Shown one piece after another: positions 63,236 through 64,000 of a stretch of DNA of 64,000 nucleotides; the stretch's first letter is position 1; each line of letters opens with the position of its first letter. The notes beneath the pieces are model-generated. The model saw only the letters and a program-made list of their open reading frames with translations. It was not told the DNA's origin and did not search any database. The stretch spans positions 1 to 64,000 of the forward strand of contig AGIQ01000007.1 of the NCBI GenBank assembly GCA_000230935.2, in the 5' to 3' direction. Source of the stretch: Mycolicibacterium rhodesiae JS60 (GTDB taxonomy: Bacteria > Actinomycetota > Actinomycetes > Mycobacteriales > Mycobacteriaceae). A program made the translations under genes and the position numbers.

Positions 63236-64000
63236 ATGCCGTCCGCGCTGACCGACCACATCGCCGGTGTGCGCCTGGTGGACAACCACGTTCACGGATT
63301 CTGGCAGACGACCGGTGATCGGCGGCGCTTCGAGAACGGCCTCAACGAGGCCAATATCGAGCCGTTGGCCGACTTCGATTCCGGCTTCGACACGCAGCTC
63401 GGGTTTGCCGTGCGGGCGCACTGTGCACCGTTGCTGGGTTTGCCCGAACATGCTGATCCGCAAGCCTATTGGGAACGCCGCCTCGCGTTGACCGAAGACC
63501 AGCTGGCGCGGATCTTCCTACCGGCTGCCGGGGTCAGCGACTGGCTGGTGGACACCGGCCTTCCCGGCGCGATCACCGGTCTGCCCGAGATGGCCGACGC
63601 GTCCGGCGGGGAAGTCGGTGAGATCGTACGGCTCGAGCAGGTCGCCGAGCAGGCGGCCGGATCGCCGGGCGACTACGCCGACGCGTTCCGGCGGATCCTG
63701 CACCAGCGCAGCGAGACCGCGGTTGCAACGAAGACGGTGCTGGCCTATCGCGGCGGGTTCGACGGCGATCTGTCCGAACCAGACGAGCGCGCCGTCAGCG
63801 AGGCTGCGGCCCGGTGGCGCAATGCCGGGGGAGTACGGCTGGTCGACCGGGTGCTGCTGCGCTTCGGGGTGCACGAAGCACTGCGGCTCGGCAAGCCGCT
63901 GCAGTTCCATGTCGGGCTCGGCGACCGCGACTGCGATCTGCACCGGACCAATCCGATGCTGCTGCTGGACTTCCTGCGCCAGTCGGGCGCGACGCCGATC
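63236..64000 (+). CDS. amidohydrolase, cut by the window end
   Basis: 255 codons are visible without a stop. VDNHVHGFWQ near residue 17 is the HxH metal motif and LQFHVGLGDRD near 222 a second His. It resembles the amidohydrolase half of FluG-like proteins. The ATG is 1 base after the GS-like stop (TAG ATG), so the two are co-transcribed. Confidence 0.75.
   Translation, partial: MPSALTDHIAGVRLVDNHVHGFWQTTGDRRRFENGLNEANIEPLADFDSGFDTQLGFAVRAHCAPLLGLPEHADPQAYWERRLALTEDQLARIFLPAAGVSDWLVDTGLPGAITGLPEMADASGGEVGEIVRLEQVAEQAAGSPGDYADAFRRILHQRSETAVATKTVLAYRGGFDGDLSEPDERAVSEAAARWRNAGGVRLVDRVLLRFGVHEALRLGKPLQFHVGLGDRDCDLHRTNPMLLLDFLRQSGATPI

Noticed and set aside
1..64000. CRISPR arrays or insertion sequences
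   Set aside because: I saw no regularly spaced repeats with unique spacers of CRISPR size and no transposase-like protein. The short tandem repeats near 39,820 have spacers of only 2-3 bases beyond the unit.

Overview
The window joins two kinds of DNA. Positions 1 to about 30,078 are part of an integrated temperate mycobacteriophage of the L5/Bxb1 (Cluster A) type. Positions about 30,078 to 64,000 are chromosome of a Mycobacterium, most likely a fast-growing Mycolicibacterium. The host call rests on an antigen 85-type mycolyltransferase, F420-dependent enzyme families, a 13E12-type DUF222/HNH gene, an IdeR-like iron box between bfd and bfr, and a Lon protease (absent from M. tuberculosis).

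The prophage lies in reverse relative to the usual phage map. The start of the left arm (HNH nuclease and small terminase, minus strand) is at the far left. The joined cos site is near 1,242-1,251. The whole right arm then runs on the plus strand to an intrinsic terminator at 29,428-29,468. The cos-proximal region is rich in signals: six consecutive hairpins, a minus-strand promoter with a CRP-like site at the class I activator distance, and three tandem plus-strand early promoters whose -35 boxes lie inside repressor operators. Sixteen copies of a 13-bp repressor site (consensus CTTGACAGCYAAC), all in one orientation, mark the right arm. They correspond to the stoperators of L5. The immunity repressor, an L5 gp71 homologue, is at 9,310.

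From cos inward the right arm holds many tiny genes and a gp88-domain protein, then an AT-richer pair (an HTH/RHH-like protein and a four-zinc-knuckle protein), then the repressor. After that come a Cas4/RecB-type exonuclease, a BRO-N-like antirepressor candidate, a DnaB-like ATPase, a small membrane protein plus a lipoprotein, endonuclease VII, a two-part primase, NrdH, a DUF6378 protein, a metallophosphoesterase, a B12-dependent ribonucleotide reductase, an Acb2-like anti-CBASS protein, DNA polymerase A and about 14 more small genes. Between the right-arm terminator and the host junction sits one convergent gene, a four-TM DUF2637 protein with its own promoter candidate. No integrase is visible, so it should lie at the other prophage end, outside the window.

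The phage-host junction is inside the phosphoketolase gene xfp, whose reading frame leaves the family sequence after the conserved HVRGY and ends early. The prophage therefore appears to inactivate xfp or trim its C-terminus.

The host part holds these groups in order: an operon of LLM oxidoreductase, fused CoA-transferase and aldehyde dehydrogenase; a Gly/Thr-rich lipoprotein; a hydrolase; a thiolase-family protein; a fused epimerase/PEP-utiliser-like protein; DUF72, HhH and TfoX proteins; Lon; an antigen 85 enzyme; DUF1810; an amylase-family hydrolase with a deaminase; a rhomboid-like protein; a TPR protein; an NCS2 permease; a thioesterase; EthD-like and F420 PPOX proteins; a DUF222/HNH protein; enoyl-CoA hydratase; bfd/bfr; an FkbM methyltransferase; an AhpD-like protein; and a glutamine-synthetase-like/amidohydrolase pair cut by the window end.
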